This document shows, piece by piece, positions 62,592 through 64,000 of a stretch of DNA of 64,000 nt. The stretch spans positions 3,369,001-3,433,000 of the forward strand of contig NZ_JAVDYB010000001.1 in the NCBI RefSeq assembly GCF_031458235.1, given 5' to 3'. Source of the DNA: Catenuloplanes atrovinosus. Its GTDB lineage: Bacteria > Actinomycetota > Actinomycetes > Mycobacteriales > Micromonosporaceae. Below the pieces are notes generated by a model, which saw only the letters and a list, made by a program, of their open reading frames with translations, did not search any database and was not told the DNA's origin. The position numbers were made by a program, and so were the translations under genes. Positions within the stretch are counted from its first letter, which is position 1, and every line of letters begins with the position of its first letter.

Positions 62592-63983
62592 TCAGGCGAC
62601 GATCCAGCTCAGCGTGTGGGTGCGGGTGTTGCCGTCCGGGTCGGTGGCGGTCAGGGTGACGGGGTACTCGCCGGCCACGGTGGGCGTGCCGGAGATCCGG
62701 GTGGTGCCGGGGTCGAGGCGGGTGCCCGGCGGCAGGCCGGTGGCGGTCAGCGTGACCGGTCGCCGCTGCGGGTGCGTGACCTGGACGTAGTGGTAGGTCG
62801 AGGCGCCGGCGGCATCGTGCCAGGCCCCGATGAAACGGATCTTCGGGCCGGTCGGCGCGGGCGGGACCGGACGGGTGCCGTCGACCCCGACCGCGGTCCA
62901 CGCGGCGGCCACGGTGGACACCTCCACGCTCGACGGGCCGTAGAGGTCGGTGGCGGCCCGCAGCGTCGCGGCCCGGGCGCCGGCATAGTCGGTGTTCGAG
63001 ACCATGTACTCGGTCACCGCGCGGAACCAGATCCGCCCGGCGCGCTCGTTGCCCAGCCCGGTGACCGCGGGCGCCCCACCACAGGTCGGGCTGTCACCCC
63101 AGGCAGACCGTCCACTACCGACGGACAGCTGGTAGAAGAACTTGATCGCGGGCGCCCCGATCCGGTGGTTGGACGGCTCGTCCACCAAACTCGGATCCCA
63201 GCAGCCCTTCCCGGCGCCGTTACGGGTGGGGTCGTCCATGTACCGCAACGGCCCGCCCGGCGTGCTCTCCCCGATCATGTAGTCGGGTGCGTCCGCCGGA
63301 TTACCGGCCGCGAACTCGACCAGCGTGCCCAGGATGTCACTGTTCGCCTCGTTGAGCCCACCGGACTCACCGAAGTTGTCGAAACCGGCGGTCACCCCGG
63401 AGACGCCGTGCCCGATCTCGTGCGCCACGACATCGATGGCGTTCATCGACCGGCTACCGGCCGGCGGCGGGCTCAGCAGCACACACCGGCAGTCGGCCTC
63501 GTAGGACGCCACACCGTCCGGCTCGCCGACGTTGGTGAGAACCAGCGGGCCCACCCCGTCACCGGCGATCCCGAACCGCCCGTGCACGGCCCGCAGATAG
63601 TCCCAGGTCACCTCGGCGGCATAGTAGGCGTCGACGTTCGCCGTGGCCCGGTCGTCGGCGACACCGGTACCCCACCGGTTGTCGGCGTCGGTGGGACGGA
63701 CTCCGCTGTACGGGCCCTGGAAGAAGCCGCCGCCGAGGTCGCGTACCTCCAGGCCGCCGCGGCCGCGGTCGACCAGCGCGTACCCGCCGGCCCGATCCCG
63801 CTCGGTGACGATCGTGACCGTACCGCTGTGGAACCCGTGCGCGATACCGGCGGCGCCGGGCGCGGCGTTCGCCGCCGGAGGACCGGAGACGGCGACCGCA
63901 CCGAGGACGCCCGTCACGGCCACCAGCCGCACGAGCCGCCCTCCGGCACGGCGCCGCCGCACTGTGGTCGAGGTGTCTGTCAT
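62592..63983 (-). CDS. M4 (thermolysin-type) metalloprotease without propeptide
   Basis: A 463-residue secreted zinc protease. Signal peptide ~1-41 (RLVRLVAVTGVLGAVAVSGPPAANA). The M4 catalytic domain starts almost at once (GIAHGFHSGTVTIVTE) and has the zinc motif HEIGH (His188, Glu189, His192) and the third ligand Glu212 in GGLNEANSD. The region after ~375 is an Ig/Big-like tail (VTLTATGLPPGTRLDPGTTR). The usual ~200-residue FTP/PepSY propeptide that guides folding is missing, which is unusual for an M4 enzyme. Confidence 0.92.
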   Translation of the reverse strand: MTDTSTTVRRRRAGGRLVRLVAVTGVLGAVAVSGPPAANAAPGAAGIAHGFHSGTVTIVTERDRAGGYALVDRGRGGLEVRDLGGGFFQGPYSGVRPTDADNRWGTGVADDRATANVDAYYAAEVTWDYLRAVHGRFGIAGDGVGPLVLTNVGEPDGVASYEADCRCVLLSPPPAGSRSMNAIDVVAHEIGHGVSGVTAGFDNFGESGGLNEANSDILGTLVEFAAGNPADAPDYMIGESTPGGPLRYMDDPTRNGAGKGCWDPSLVDEPSNHRIGAPAIKFFYQLSVGSGRSAWGDSPTCGGAPAVTGLGNERAGRIWFRAVTEYMVSNTDYAGARAATLRAATDLYGPSSVEVSTVAAAWTAVGVDGTRPVPPAPTGPKIRFIGAWHDAAGASTYHYVQVTHPQRRPVTLTATGLPPGTRLDPGTTRISGTPTVAGEYPVTLTATDPDGNTRTHTLSWIVA

Positions 63984-64000
63984 GGCGGCGACCGTACGAC

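Overview
The window is GC-rich DNA with strong third-position GC, frequent GTG starts and stop/start overlaps (ATGA, GTGA, TGATG). The mix of many LuxR-type ATPase regulators, F420-dependent oxidoreductase, DUF574-type methyltransferase, type VII-like secreted proteins and secreted sugar-degrading enzymes points to an actinomycete. A full chemotaxis operon suggests a motile member of the Micromonosporaceae (Actinoplanes/Catenuloplanes type); that placement is inference. I saw no rRNA, tRNA, CRISPR array, transposase or phage gene.

Layout. 1-5966 (minus): chemotaxis operon cheW-cheR-cheW-mcp-cheA, with cheA cut by the window edge. 6092-9320: homoserine dehydrogenase-like enzyme, alpha/beta hydrolase, and an ArsR-SRPBCC-glyoxalase operon. 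9325-13109 (minus): response regulator, histidine kinase and GerMN-type lipoprotein, then two STAS proteins. 13311-16062: F420 oxidoreductase, and a PadR regulator with a membrane protein. 16095-24818 (minus): a tightly coupled sugar operon, ABC importer -> Gfo/Idh/MocA -> PmoA-like -> cupin -> Gfo/Idh/MocA -> Na+/H+ antiporter, behind a promoter with a LacI-type palindrome. 25193-26903: a perfect 18-bp inverted repeat, then two WXG100/Esp-like genes. 26943-34410 (minus): DUF4956, VTC-domain protein, carbohydrate-binding lipoprotein, phosphodiester glycosidase, membrane protein and GT2-GtrA glycosyltransferase. This locus is scarred: an 85-bp minisatellite, an in-frame Ala/Gly repeat inside the VTC domain, a 137-bp tandem duplication and a glycosidase broken by three frame changes. 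34511-40193: methyltransferase, acetyltransferase, small membrane proteins and a LuxR-type ATPase regulator. 40278-48510: polysaccharide utilisation locus, with LacI regulator and acetyl esterase divergent from an Lpl-type ABC importer, YesL-like protein and GH42 beta-galactosidase. 48512-53143: methyltransferase and a LuxR-type regulator heading an operon with a degenerate GTPase-like protein and two tiny proteins. 53256-58085: secreted CBM/propeller protein, DUF418 protein and an NAD-dependent epimerase. 58112-60332: gene remnants (enoyl-CoA hydratase, SDR, ABC ATPase) around a membrane protein. 60394-63983: methyltransferase, membrane protein, TetR regulator and an M4 metalloprotease lacking the usual propeptide.

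How the genes work together. Two sugar systems (16-25 kb and 40-48.5 kb) each pair an ABC importer with catabolic enzymes and have visible LacI-like operators. The DUF4956-VTC cluster probably builds or decorates a surface polymer and is decaying in this strain. The most unusual features are the repeat-driven remodelling of the VTC gene and its flanks, and the LuxR/GTPase-like/small-protein operon at 49.4-53.1 kb.
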